Shown piece after piece: positions 18,962-27,663 of a stretch of DNA of 64,000 bases (its first letter is position 1; each line of letters opens with the position of its first letter). This DNA comes from Haloprofundus marisrubri (GTDB taxonomy: Archaea; Halobacteriota; Halobacteria; Halobacteriales; Haloferacaceae). A program made the translations under genes and the position numbers. The stretch spans positions 1 through 64,000 of the forward strand of contig NZ_LOPU01000004.1 of assembly GCF_001469955.1 (NCBI RefSeq), in the 5' to 3' direction. The notes beneath the pieces were generated by a model, which had not been told where the DNA came from, searched no databases, and worked only from the letters and a program-made list of their open reading frames with translations.

Positions 18962-19672
18962 TCAGAGATGTTCGACGAACTGCTTCGCCAGCCATGACTC
19001 AGCTGCGTTGAGTCGGTACTGATACGTCGACTGGGAGATTCCGAGTTCATCGGCGACATTGACGGCACTTACCTGTCGCGGTTTCTCGTAATAGCCGAGT
19101 TCGACGGCGGCTTCGATGGCTTCACGCTGTTCGGGTGGGAGACTACCACTTCGGACGACGTTGTTCGTCCAGTACGTCGGGTCGCTTATCTTGGTCAGTT
19201 CGACCGAGACACCGTCTCGAACCCCCGCATGGAGGCGGTCGTAAATGTCGCTCACCGCGCGCTCATCGTCGACAAGGATACGCCATTCATACTCGTTGCC
19301 GCGGCGGTCGGTCTGACAGAGATGACCGTCGCCGAGATATTCATTGATGATGGATGTGACAGACCGAGCATCGTCGCGTTCTGGCCGGCGCGTGTAGACG
19401 ACACACTCCTGAGGATCTCGGAGAAGCACCTCGTACTCCCGATCGACGACCAGCTGGTCGCCGATAACAGCATCACAGTGCGCTATGTCGGCGATGAGTG
19501 CCTCGAAGGCGTCGAGTGCTTCAGATTTCCCAGTCACGTAGTCTAACCGCCACATCGTCTCGTCGGACGCGTGTGAGATGGCGATTGCGTGGAGACTCGG
19601 CCATTCGATGAAGAGATCCATGAGGTCGTCGGCACCCTCTTCATAGTGTATCGTGAAGACGTACTCTCGCAT
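18962..19672 (-). CDS. Bat-type HTH transcription regulator
   Basis: A 236-aa protein with the C-terminal bacterio-opsin-activator HTH domain (HTH_10): AVELGYYEKPRQVS followed by ADELGISQSTYQYRL at residues about 180-230. The N-terminal 160 residues are the variable sensory half found in this haloarchaeal family. It lies between the aldo/keto reductase and the isochorismatase-fold gene and may control either. The ligand is unknown. Confidence 0.85.
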   Translation of the reverse strand: MREYVFTIHYEEGADDLMDLFIEWPSLHAIAISHASDETMWRLDYVTGKSEALDAFEALIADIAHCDAVIGDQLVVDREYEVLLRDPQECVVYTRRPERDDARSVTSIINEYLGDGHLCQTDRRGNEYEWRILVDDERAVSDIYDRLHAGVRDGVSVELTKISDPTYWTNNVVRSGSLPPEQREAIEAAVELGYYEKPRQVSAVNVADELGISQSTYQYRLNAAESWLAKQFVEHL

Positions 19673-19737
19673 CTGTAAAGAGAGGACCGAGAGGCCGATA
19701 ATTGCTTCTGTGCCTCTTCGAGCGCGTTGTCGCGTCT

Positions 19738-20358
19738 CTACTCTGTGAGGGCGGTGAGGACGTCTTCTGTCGACTCAATATCGGTCATCTGGGTGAGCGT
19801 GTAGTTGAGTGCAGCATTTTGCCACTCTTCGGAGAAGCTCGCCGTTGCGTCCTCAACGACGGTCACGTCGTAACCGAGGTCCGCACCCGACCGAGCAGTC
19901 GATTCGATAGAGAAGTTTGTGAACACACCGGTGAGCACGAAGCTGTCGACGCCGAAGCCGCGAAGCAGGTTGTCGAGGTTTGTGCCGCGGAACCCGTCCA
20001 CGCGCATCTTTTCGACGACGACATCGTCCTCCTGTGGTTCCATCCCGTCCATCGGCTGCGCACCCCACGATCCGCGAATGCAGACTTCGTCTGCGGCGAT
20101 GTCCGAGAAAATAGCTGCATTCTGGGCGAGTCCAGCGGCGTCTTCCTCTGCGATGTAGTGGATATGGATGACCGGGATATCTCGTTCTCGAGCGGTATCC
20201 ATCAACGCCTCTATGTGCTCGTAGATATTCTGCTCCTCGGCGTGTTCAGGGACACCGGAGTCCTTGTTCGCCCCTTCGTAGTGAAGATTGTCTCGCTGCA
20301 TGTCTTGGACGAGCAGTGCAGTGCTGTCCGAGTCGATGTCGAGTGTCAGTTCACTCAT
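19738..20358 (-). CDS. Isochorismatase-fold hydrolase with Cys to Ser change
   Basis: A 206-aa member of the cysteine hydrolase/isochorismatase superfamily. Asp19 (LLVQDMQ) and Lys117 (VVEKMRVDGF) of the catalytic triad are present, but the nucleophile position in the motif TNxC(I/V)ESTAR is Ser150 (TNFSIESTAR). The codon is TCT, one base from the cysteine codon TGT. The enzyme may therefore be inactive, use serine, or have another role. The fold assignment is secure; the substrate is not. Confidence 0.85.
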   Translation of the reverse strand: MSELTLDIDSDSTALLVQDMQRDNLHYEGANKDSGVPEHAEEQNIYEHIEALMDTARERDIPVIHIHYIAEEDAAGLAQNAAIFSDIAADEVCIRGSWGAQPMDGMEPQEDDVVVEKMRVDGFRGTNLDNLLRGFGVDSFVLTGVFTNFSIESTARSGADLGYDVTVVEDATASFSEEWQNAALNYTLTQMTDIESTEDVLTALTE

Positions 20359-20790
20359 TGCATTTCTACAGATGGGGCAAGACTGCCAGTATGTTCGCTT
20401 GAATTATTTCAACAGTCAGGCTGCGGCACTCCTGTACCTCGGCGTGGGCCCCGACCGTCACCAACATCTATCTCGCTTGAACCCCTGCACAACAGTACCG
20501 ATCTCCAAGAACACGGTCCGATCCCCGACGACCTTCCCACTGTGGTCAAACCGTCTCATCGCGAGGTCGGAGTTCGATTCTTCGCAGTGAGTCAGCCAAA
20601 GCCCGAACGCAGTCAGTCGCCGGCAAGGTAACTCGTATCGCCTACTTGGAAAGCCACGACCGCGAAGACGTCCCAGTAGATTGGAAGTTAAACTGTCGGA
20701 TTCATCTGGTAGCTAAAGCCACCAGTATTCTCCTCGAATCTGTAATAACTCTTGACGAAGGTCAGATTCTGGAGAGATCGCCGACAGATC
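20359..20790. other. Gene-free stretch with a degenerate repeat
   Basis: No convincing gene. Segments 20499-20532 and 20628-20673 match 24432-24464 and 24465-24510, where they are contiguous; here they are separated by 95 extra bases (20533-20627). The rest shows frames broken by stops. It is probably a decayed mobile element or gene relic of unknown type. Confidence 0.55.
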
Positions 20791-21684
20791 CTAGACGAGG
20801 TGACTGACCAGTGCTTCAGTCACTTCATCGCGCTCATGATGTACCCAATGTGATGTCTCAGGGAACATCTGTAACCGGCCGTTTTCACAGTAACCAACAC
20901 TCTGTTCCGCCATCGAAGGGAGAAGTGCGATATCGTCTTCTCCCCAGCAAATCAGCGTCGGCTGGGTAACGGTATTACGTGGTGGGCGGTCCGAACGACG
21001 AAACCCACGATACCAATTTATCCGTGGACCTACCCCAGTATGCTGCCAGGCCGCCTTGTAACGGTCAATCGTCTCTTTATCGAACGTTCCCTGATTTGAA
21101 GTCATTTCGAGAGATGCGACCATATTCTCCATGTCGTTCCGGCTCAGCATCCATTCGGGGAGTTTCGGCAACTGATAGAACCATACGTACCAACTCCGAG
21201 CAATCTGTTGCGGACTCGAACGTAGTGTCTCTCGATAAACCGTTGGATGGGGGACGTTCAAGATTCCGAGTTGATCAACAACGGAGGGCTGGCGGAGTGC
21301 GATGTTCCATGCGACAAACGCGCCGAAATCATGCCCAACGACGTGTGCTGAGTCTTTACACTCGCTGTGAACCAATTCACAGACATCAGAGACTAGTTCT
21401 GATTGCCGGTAGGCATCAATACCGGTGGGAGCCTCGCTCAGATTACAGCCCCGCTGATCCGGGACAATCACACGAAATCCAGCTTCTACCAGCGGAATAA
21501 TCTGATCGCGCCAGCCGTACCAGAAATCGGGATGTCCATGCAGTAAGACGACTAACGGAGCGTCGGAATCGCCCGCAGCCACGACATGTAACTGGACGCC
21601 ATTAATCGTGCGAAAGGTGGATTCGACGCGACGGTCAGCAAGTAGCGATGCATCAGTGGTCGGTTGTGTCTCTGTGGTGGTCAT
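20791..21684 (-). CDS. Alpha/beta hydrolase, epoxide-hydrolase-like
   Basis: A 297-aa enzyme with the oxyanion motif LLHGHPDFWYGWR (residues 48-59), nucleophile Asp119 in GHDFGAFVAW, catalytic Asp in CWGEDD and His in TSHWVHHE near the C-terminus. Aspartate as nucleophile and the HGxPxFWY motif point to soluble epoxide hydrolases or related dehalogenases rather than serine esterases. No signal peptide is visible, so it is cytoplasmic. The Bat regulator gene about 200 bases upstream on the same strand may control it. Confidence 0.85.
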   Translation of the reverse strand: MTTTETQPTTDASLLADRRVESTFRTINGVQLHVVAAGDSDAPLVVLLHGHPDFWYGWRDQIIPLVEAGFRVIVPDQRGCNLSEAPTGIDAYRQSELVSDVCELVHSECKDSAHVVGHDFGAFVAWNIALRQPSVVDQLGILNVPHPTVYRETLRSSPQQIARSWYVWFYQLPKLPEWMLSRNDMENMVASLEMTSNQGTFDKETIDRYKAAWQHTGVGPRINWYRGFRRSDRPPRNTVTQPTLICWGEDDIALLPSMAEQSVGYCENGRLQMFPETSHWVHHERDEVTEALVSHLV

Positions 21685-21885
21685 CAGTAGTGTAGGGACC
21701 CGACAACTAAGTTCGGTAGTTGTACCGTATCCATCGAACGTTGCACCGAGATAAGTGAGAAGAGACTCCGTTGCTAGATACGATTACTGCCGTAGCCATA
21801 GGGTGTTTTAACTAGTAAAAGCGGAATCCCCCGAGTCACCCGATTCAGGGTCATTCATGCCTGTGATTTCGATTCGTGTTCTTCG

Positions 21886-22554
21886 CTACCCAAAGAGCGT
21901 CGAGAAAACATGAGATTCGATCTTTCGTAGATGTTCGCTAACGGTTGATGGGGTAATGCCAACGGCATCGGCGACCTCTTCGAGACTTGCTTCTCGGGGC
22001 GACCTATAGTACCCAGTCTCGACAGCCGTTTCGACCACCTTCCGTTGGCGCGTTGTTAGTGAACTCACCAACGACGTCTCCCCCGGTTCGTAATCACCGG
22101 TCTCAACAACCTCGAATCGGAGGGGTACGTCCTCCATTTCGGTCGTCGCCTCGAACAGTTGTCGGAATGCGACGTCGCTCCCAAGATAGGTAATCTCCAT
22201 CGAACCGTCGGTGGTGAATCGGATAGGCATGTCGACAACAACGCCAGCATCGCGCTGACGCTCTAAAGCCCGATGTATCGCGTTGGTTGGGGCGAACCGG
22301 CTTACAGACACCCACTGTTTTTCACCGGCGATGAGAAAGTCGTCGACGTACGATGAGGCCGTCATGATTTCCTCGTATCGGCTGCGATTACCGCTCGCCT
22401 CGGCCAATAAGACGACAGTACCGTCATCGAGGTGTTCAGCGTGGTGAATGGCTTCGCGGCGTATCGACGGCTCTTCGCTTAGCTCGTTACCCAGCGGATG
22501 AAAGACACCTTGATCCTTCGGGACGAGGCGGGCTGTGAGATAGCGCACATTCAC
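21886..22554 (-). CDS. Bat-type HTH transcription regulator
   Basis: A 222-aa regulator ending in the HTH_10 domain (AVETGYYRSPREAS followed by ADAVGITPSTVSEHLRK). The upstream 160 residues resemble the sensor half of other Bat-family proteins (acidic, alternating strands). It is one of three such regulators in the window and is not closely alike in its sensor half. It lies upstream of the epoxide-hydrolase-like gene on the same strand. Confidence 0.85.
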   Translation of the reverse strand: MNVRYLTARLVPKDQGVFHPLGNELSEEPSIRREAIHHAEHLDDGTVVLLAEASGNRSRYEEIMTASSYVDDFLIAGEKQWVSVSRFAPTNAIHRALERQRDAGVVVDMPIRFTTDGSMEITYLGSDVAFRQLFEATTEMEDVPLRFEVVETGDYEPGETSLVSSLTTRQRKVVETAVETGYYRSPREASLEEVADAVGITPSTVSEHLRKIESHVFSTLFG

Positions 22555-22683
22555 GGTTGGCTGTGCTTGACAGTTAATCGTCCGATAGGTTTCCTCAGCC
22601 TCGATTCGACTCTCATCAACAGTATAATTCTAACAGAATGTCACGTCTGATAGGGTTTTTAGCGGTGGGGTGAGGGTGCCAAG

Positions 22684-22727
22684 CCCCCGTCCTCAACGAG
22701 CGAACGAAGTGGGCGAGTAGGGCGGGG
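22684..22727 (+). mobile_element. Left end of TnpB element (second family)
   Basis: A stem formed by CCCCGTCCT and AGGGCGGGG brackets a smaller loop. The right end at 24042-24080 shares the GAGTAGGGCGGGG string, which ties the two ends to one element. The exact outer boundary, somewhere near 22670, is not resolved. Confidence 0.55.
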
Positions 22728-22807
22728 ATACGGTACCCGCACAAGAGACAAACCTGTAAGAACCAGAATCTTCACAACCAAATACTTCGAACACAGAGAC
22801 AAGCCGT

Positions 22808-24085
22808 ATGATGTATAGCCCTCGCTTTCGCCTGCTCCCCACGACAGAGCAACGCGAAGCGATGGACTGGACACGAAACACCGTACGGCAAACCTACAAC
22901 CACGCACTCCACGAATTCAATCAGATACCCGAAGACGCGGGCACACTCCGCCAACGCGTCTGGAGCGTTCGAGATACACTCCCCGCGATGAAGGAATGGT
23001 GGCCAGACCTCAAACTGGTTTATTCGACCGTCCTCCAGAAATCCATCGAGCGAATCCGAGACAACATCCAGAACCTCGGGAAACTCAAAGCCAAAGGCTA
23101 CGACGTAGGGTCGTTGAACCGGAAGAAACCACGAGAGTACCGGAGCTTCACGTACCGGCAATCGGGCTTCGAACTCGACAAGAAGAGTGGCCCGAGCGGA
23201 CGTGGACTCCTCGTCCTCAAAAAGCTCAAAGGCGAAACCCGAGAAATCCCAATTCGACTTCACCGGGATTTACCAGACCACGAGCGAATCAAAGAAGTCT
23301 CCCTCAAGAAAGAACCCACGGGAGCGTGGCATGTCTCGTTCTGCATCAAAACAGAAGCTCCTGGGAAACCCGCCCCAGAGGACATCGGCTCTGACGATGC
23401 GGTGGGTCTCGACCTCGGCGTTCTCAACTTCATCCATGACTCGGACGGACGCGCGGTCGGGCGACTCAACCTCTCGGACGACCGCGAGCGCCTCGAACAC
23501 GAACAACGCTCGCTTTCCCGCAAAGACTCCGAGTCGAACAACTGGGAGAAACAACGCCAGAGGGTCGCAAAAATCCATGCGCGGATGTCGAACAAGAAGC
23601 ATGATTACAAGCACAAGCTCGCGCACTTCTACACCACGGAGTACGACGCCGTGTTCGTCGAAGATCTTAACGTTCGAGGAATGCTCGAAACCTCAGAGAA
23701 CGCGCGGAACAAAGCGGAGGTGGGCTGGCGAGACTTCATCACCATTCTCAAACACCACGGTGAGAAGAACGGCTGTCACGTCGTAGAAGTCGAACCACGC
23801 GGGACGACCAAGGAGTGTGCATCCTGCAGTGTCGAAACGCGGAAGCCGTTATGGGTGCGCAAGCATTCGTGTCCGGCGTGTGGTTTTGAATTGGATAGGG
23901 ATTGGAACGCGTCGTTGAACGTTCTTTCCCGAGGATTGGACAAACTAGGAGTGGTTCACTCCGAAGACACGCCCGTGGAGACTGCGACCGCTGGGGATAC
24001 GTTTTCCGTATCTGCAAGTCGCGTCGTAGAAACGGGAAGCTCCGCCCTCAAGGAGCCTGCGAAGCAGGCGAGTAGGGCGGGGTAG
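22808..24085 (+). CDS. tnpB: TnpB RNA-guided nuclease, second family
   Basis: A 425-aa TnpB with a complete active site: VGLDLGVLNF (RuvC-I), VEDLNVRGML (RuvC-II glutamate) and LDRDWNAS (RuvC-III). The zinc ribbon is CASC ... CPAC. It has a different N-terminus and different ends from the elements at 16195 and 33073, and it lacks the divergent small gene. The stop codon lies inside the right-end stem, so the last residues are encoded by the terminal hairpin, as is common in this group. It is inserted immediately after the stop of the small membrane protein at 24087. Confidence 0.93.
   Translation: MMYSPRFRLLPTTEQREAMDWTRNTVRQTYNHALHEFNQIPEDAGTLRQRVWSVRDTLPAMKEWWPDLKLVYSTVLQKSIERIRDNIQNLGKLKAKGYDVGSLNRKKPREYRSFTYRQSGFELDKKSGPSGRGLLVLKKLKGETREIPIRLHRDLPDHERIKEVSLKKEPTGAWHVSFCIKTEAPGKPAPEDIGSDDAVGLDLGVLNFIHDSDGRAVGRLNLSDDRERLEHEQRSLSRKDSESNNWEKQRQRVAKIHARMSNKKHDYKHKLAHFYTTEYDAVFVEDLNVRGMLETSENARNKAEVGWRDFITILKHHGEKNGCHVVEVEPRGTTKECASCSVETRKPLWVRKHSCPACGFELDRDWNASLNVLSRGLDKLGVVHSEDTPVETATAGDTFSVSASRVVETGSSALKEPAKQASRAG
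24042..24085 (+). ncRNA. Right end, probable omega-RNA scaffold end
   Basis: Outer stem CCGCCCT (24042-24048) with AGGGCGG (24074-24080) encloses an inner stem GCCTGC/GCAGGC. By analogy with TnpB systems this is the 3' part of the guide RNA, with the guide starting just after the element. Transcription is not shown by the sequence. Confidence 0.45.
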
Positions 24086-24086
24086 T

Positions 24087-24347
24087 TCACACATACTCCT
24101 TTTTGATTACGAGCAGTAACCAGACTATCGGAGCAAGAGCAAGTATCAAGCCTAATGTGCCAATCAGATAGTTCCCTTCCACAAGTCCCCGTGCCCATCC
24201 CCTTCCGAGGTGAAAAATGAACAGAGCAAGGACGACGAAAATCACATTGCGGAGCGAAAAGCCAAACCCTCCCGTATTGGAATTGGTTGGCGACATTACG
24301 TGATACTCCGTTTCACCTTCTGATAAATGTTCCCTTGGTACGTTCAC
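24087..24347 (-). CDS. Small membrane protein, two helices
   Basis: An 86-aa frame with two hydrophobic helices (VIFVVLALFIFHLG and IGTLGLILALAPIVWLLLVI) separated by a short loop and ending in a lysine-rich tail. The annotated frame uses GTG; an ATG at 24296 would give a 69-aa protein with a natural N-terminus. The gene ends two bases from the TnpB element, so the insertion spared it. Function unknown. Confidence 0.5.
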   Translation of the reverse strand: MNVPREHLSEGETEYHVMSPTNSNTGGFGFSLRNVIFVVLALFIFHLGRGWARGLVEGNYLIGTLGLILALAPIVWLLLVIKKEYV

Positions 24348-24399
24348 ACGCTCTTCCTATCGGTCAATCCGGTCAACAGGCTTGAAACGAAGAGCGACG

Positions 24400-24831
24400 G
24401 CTATGCCCTCGAACAACCGCGCAACATCACCCACCTCCAGGAGCACGGCCCAGTCCCCGACGACGTAACGCGTATCGCCTACCTCGACGAGGACGGCCGC
24501 GAGGACGTCCTCCGAACGTTCCTCAACGAGAATCACTTACTCGTCGACGCGAAACAACGCCACGAAGAACATCGGGCTACGGTACGCCCGGAAGCGGACG
24601 CACAGACTCCGTTCGTCGCCCAAGTCGGCGAGCGGAGACGCAGCAGTAGACCTGCGTATAAATGGTGGGACGTTGAACGGCAAGAGTCACCGGAAGATTG
24701 CTGGCGACTGATTGCGGGGAGTCCACATCAAAGCCCCAGTGCAGGCCCACGGCCTGCACGTCGCCAGACTACGTCTGACGGAACCCTCAAGGACCGAGGC
24801 GCGTATGCGCCGAGGGAGTAGGGTGGGGTAA
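24400..24831 (+). mobile_element. Decayed element with structured right end
   Basis: An open frame covers this region but its product has no coherent family. The 3' part has a series of hairpins: GTGCAGGCC/GGCCTGCAC at 24739-24759, CAGAC/GTCTG near 24764-24776 and a two-level stem at 24783-24826 built like the right end at 24042-24080 (ACCCTCAAGGA ... GAGTAGGG(T/C)GGGGTA). I interpret it as a relic of the same TnpB family. The 5' part contains the repeat shared with 20499-20673. Confidence 0.5.
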
Positions 24832-24873
24832 TTTACCTCGTGTCACGATAAGATGCCAGAACTCCGGGCAGTG

Positions 24874-25398
24874 TCAATTCCTCTCTCGTTGCTGTTGCAG
24901 CGTTGCTTTTGCGCGTGCGACGTAGGAGTTTGCTGACCAACTCCGGGTGTCACTCATCTTCTCAAGGAATTGGTCTGCAGAATTGGGTGAGAGCACGCCG
25001 TTCCGCACGAGGGCAGTGAGTAGGATCGGCGTCGTCACGAGGCGAGTATCAACCAGTGAAGCATGGATAAGTGCTAGTCGGTTGAACTCGTCACAGAGGA
25101 GTTGGCTTGCGTTCACTTCGTTCGCCAACGTGACTGCTGCGTTTTCGCCATCATCGAGTGGAAATGTTTCGTCCAGCTTGACAAGACGGACTTCGAACAC
25201 GTTCTTACGGTCAAGCACGGCTTGTGCCGCCACTCCAGAGGCGTCGTCGTAAGATGCGGTTTCAGCTACTTCTTCGAGAACTTGCTCGGGAAGTAGGAGT
25301 TCGTGCGATTCAAGAAGAATATCCAGTGGATTTGTCGTGGCGTCCCCAACGGTTCCCAAACTAACGAGGGCGGAGGTGTCAGCGACGATACGCGCCAT
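24874..25398 (-). CDS. PIN-domain protein, VapC-like toxin candidate
   Basis: A 174-aa protein with PIN-fold acidic residues: Asp8 in VADTSALVSLG, the PLDDGENAAVTLA helix near residue 80, and LLCDEFNR near residue 100. PIN domains are Mg-dependent ribonucleases. It starts directly after the stop of a ribbon-helix-helix-type gene, the usual antitoxin-toxin order. It is longer than a classical VapC (about 130 aa), with a helical tail of unknown role. Confidence 0.72.
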   Translation of the reverse strand: MARIVADTSALVSLGTVGDATTNPLDILLESHELLLPEQVLEEVAETASYDDASGVAAQAVLDRKNVFEVRLVKLDETFPLDDGENAAVTLANEVNASQLLCDEFNRLALIHASLVDTRLVTTPILLTALVRNGVLSPNSADQFLEKMSDTRSWSANSYVARAKATLQQQRERN

Positions 25399-25719
25399 CT
25401 ATGTGTCAGCCAACTCCTCCGCCACGTCGTCAATGAACGTCTCGCTCAGTTGCTGTTTCAGAAGACGGAAATTTGCGGCCTCCTCGTGACCAACGAGAGA
25501 CTTTAACTCCTCGAAGGTAATCTCGTTGTCGTAATACGCTTCTGCGACCTCCTGTTTCACTTCGTCAGAATGTGCTGCATCCCGAAGATACTCGCGGAGG
25601 GCAGTGATGAGGATGTCCGTCCGGTCTGTCTGGAACACCGCTGCGAGAGTGTCAGCACGATCAACCAACCCTCTGGGTGCTCGGAACTGAACTCGCTTTT
25701 TCTCCGATTCGGAACTCAT
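25399..25719 (-). CDS. Ribbon-helix-helix antitoxin candidate
   Basis: A 106-aa protein when started at 25719 (MSSESEKKRVQFRAP); a longer frame upstream is not plausible. The first 50 residues (KRVQFRAPRGLVDRADTLAA ... TDILITALREYL) look like a MetJ/Arc-type DNA-binding domain; the rest is helical and could wrap the PIN partner. The stop codon abuts the toxin start with no spacer. The gene probably represses its own promoter in 25720-25786. Confidence 0.72.
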   Translation of the reverse strand: MSSESEKKRVQFRAPRGLVDRADTLAAVFQTDRTDILITALREYLRDAAHSDEVKQEVAEAYYDNEITFEELKSLVGHEEAANFRLLKQQLSETFIDDVAEELADT

Positions 25720-25789
25720 GTGTGTACATTGTGAGTGCGGTGGTAAAACACTTGTCTCGGACAGTCGTCTGACCGTGCTCAAGTCATCA

Positions 25790-26146
25790 AACCGTTTTGA
25801 CCGACTCGCGCTCTGGTAAAGCGCTCGACGCGACGGTGCATCGTCTTGTAGGTAACACCGATCTCCCGCTGAAGTCGGCGGAAACTCGTGTTGAACCGTA
25901 AGAACGCGTAAATCGAGAACAACCACTTGCGGAGCGCGACTTTCGAGTGAGCGAAAATTGTGCCCGTCTTATCGTTGAACGTGCGGTCACAATTCTCACA
26001 GAGATAGCGTTGAGACGCCCCATAGCTGCCGTTCTGACCGTCCAGTCAGAACGGCAGCGGGGGCATTCGACGCCGTCACGCCAGCGAACCTGTTTCAGCA
26101 GGTCCGGTGCGAGCGATTCCGAGCCAGACACATCGAGCGGAATCAT
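25790..26146 (-). pseudogene. IS1595-type transposase fragment, frameshifted
   Basis: The first part in one frame reads LLKQVRWRDGVECPRCRS, the zinc-ribbon start of IS1595-family transposases. The remainder continues in another frame (RYLCENCDRTFNDKTGTIFAH, then a helix-turn-helix region with YKTMHRRVERF). The catalytic domain is absent. The frame change is next to a perfect inverted repeat at 26025-26058. It is a dead remnant. Confidence 0.8.
26025..26058. repeat. Perfect 14-base inverted repeat
   Basis: GCTGCCGTTCTGAC (26025-26038) and GTCAGAACGGCAGC (26045-26058) are exact inverted copies around six bases. It lies where the transposase relic changes frame, so it may have arisen by templated duplication of the local sequence. 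A functional role is not evident. Confidence 0.8.
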
Positions 26147-26248
26147 TCGTGTCGGACACCGCTAGCGCGGTGTCGTTGCCCTCTTCGATTTCAGAGCAGC
26201 AGCTGAACTGTATCAACAATCTCCTACAGATGAGCGTAGCGAGAAGAC

Positions 26249-27031
26249 TCACTCCATGGGCAGTATCACCAGTCCCAGTAGCAACGCCCCAGTGAAGAGG
26301 ATTACATAGTAGAGGGCACGACGCCGAAGATTGCTCCGAACGGCGTTCAAATCGCAGTTCGCAATAAAAAAGGGAGTATCATCGGTACCTCTGATCGTCG
26401 GCGTTCCGGCGTCGATTAACAATTCGCCGAATACCAGTAACGGGGCATTCTCCGGGATAGCTTTGGACTCAAACCTGTCCGTATCCGGGGAGAGGTTCAA
26501 CTCGGCCTCAATCACGTCATTGACTCGCGCGAGCGCCATTGTCGTCGCCTCGTGAACGATGTGGACGTACGGCGACGTGTAGAGGGAGACGCGGAACGGG
26601 ACGGTCAACGTGTAGCCATCCGTCCGCACCTTGGAGAGTATTGGGGCATCGTGAGCTTCGCGGAGCCAACTAGGATCGACCTTCACTTCACCGCTGTCAG
26701 TGTCGATAGCGAAGGATCCGAATTCCACGCCCGAAGCAACCGAGCCACCGCCAGGGCTTGTGGAAAGTATCCGCCAGACGTACACGGCGATTGGCGACTC
26801 GGAGCCGTCAGTGGCGACGCTGCTGTGTGGCGCTTCCTTGTTGACCGTGACGGGCCCTTGAATGGCCACCGAACTACCCGTGACCAAATCGGGAGACTCT
26901 GTGGGGGAGACACCGAACAGCACGTGATAAAGTCGGAGGGTATTCGTCAACCGGTAGACGGCGTACAGGCAAAGCAGCGACAAAATCCCGACCCAGAATA
27001 GCTCCACAACGTCCACGATAAGTTTACTCAT
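26249..27031 (-). CDS. GIDE-like membrane protein
   Basis: A 260-aa protein with one membrane helix at residues about 8-28, a long soluble part, and a C-terminal helix at about 240-258. The middle part, with SSVAIQGPVTVNKEAPHS and PIAVYVWRI, resembles the GIDE/BAM domain seen in MUL1-type E3 ligases and in many prokaryotic membrane proteins. No RING domain is present. A membrane-linked housekeeping or stress role is possible, but function is unknown. It is flanked by gene fragments. Confidence 0.55.
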   Translation of the reverse strand: MSKLIVDVVELFWVGILSLLCLYAVYRLTNTLRLYHVLFGVSPTESPDLVTGSSVAIQGPVTVNKEAPHSSVATDGSESPIAVYVWRILSTSPGGGSVASGVEFGSFAIDTDSGEVKVDPSWLREAHDAPILSKVRTDGYTLTVPFRVSLYTSPYVHIVHEATTMALARVNDVIEAELNLSPDTDRFESKAIPENAPLLVFGELLIDAGTPTIRGTDDTPFFIANCDLNAVRSNLRRRALYYVILFTGALLLGLVILPME

Positions 27032-27062
27032 CTATCCTCGAATATTAAGTGCGGCGGAGTAG

Positions 27063-27629
27063 ATTTACCAGTACACGGTCGGACTGGCTTGCTCTTTCCG
27101 GACTGCTACAATCCTCGTCAACGGCGCTTCAGGCGGCATTGGGACGTTCGCCGTCCAACTCGCTACCCACGTCGGCGCAGAAGTCACCGGCGTCTGCAGC
27201 ACCAAGAACGTCGACCTCGTGCGATCGCTCGGCGCCGACGCGGTCGTCGACTACACAGCCACCGACGTCGCCGAGACAGATGAGACGTACGACGTGATCT
27301 TCGACGCCGTGGGCAAGGGGTCGTTCGCACAGTTCAACCGAATGCTGAACCCGAACGGCCTGTACATAACGACCGTTCCTTCGGTAGGAATTCTCCTCGA
27401 CATGGCCCGGACGAGGCTAGTCGGAGACAGACGGGCCGTCTTCGCGGCCACGGGGATGAAGCCAACGGGTGTGCGGAAAAAATATCTTAGGGAGCTACAA
27501 GCGCTCCTCGACTCCGGGGAAATCCGCTCGGTGATCGGACGGCGGTACCCGGTCGCGGAAATCATCGAGGCGCACCGCTACGTCGACACCGGGCACAAGC
27601 GCGGGACGGCCGTGGTCACGATCGACTGA
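27063..27629 (+). pseudogene. Zinc-type alcohol dehydrogenase/quinone reductase, 3' fragment
   Basis: The frame encodes the NADP-binding Rossmann domain (ILVNGASGGIGTFAVQLA) and C-terminal part of a medium-chain dehydrogenase/reductase. A stop at 27060-27062 blocks the frame and the N-terminal catalytic domain of about 130-150 residues is missing. The C-terminus (YVDTGHKRGTAVVTID) is natural. It appears to be a gene remnant left by rearrangement. Confidence 0.8.
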
Positions 27630-27663
27630 CCGACCAATCCTCACGAGTCGAAGGTAGATATCT

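Noticed and set aside
24327-24821. A 164-residue open frame as a real gene
   Set aside because: The product is not coherent, shares a degenerate repeat with 20499-20673 and ends inside an element hairpin; treated as a relic.
27219-27629. Complete 136-aa oxidoreductase
   Set aside because: The Rossmann domain continues in frame upstream to a stop at 27060, and the catalytic domain is missing, so it is a fragment.
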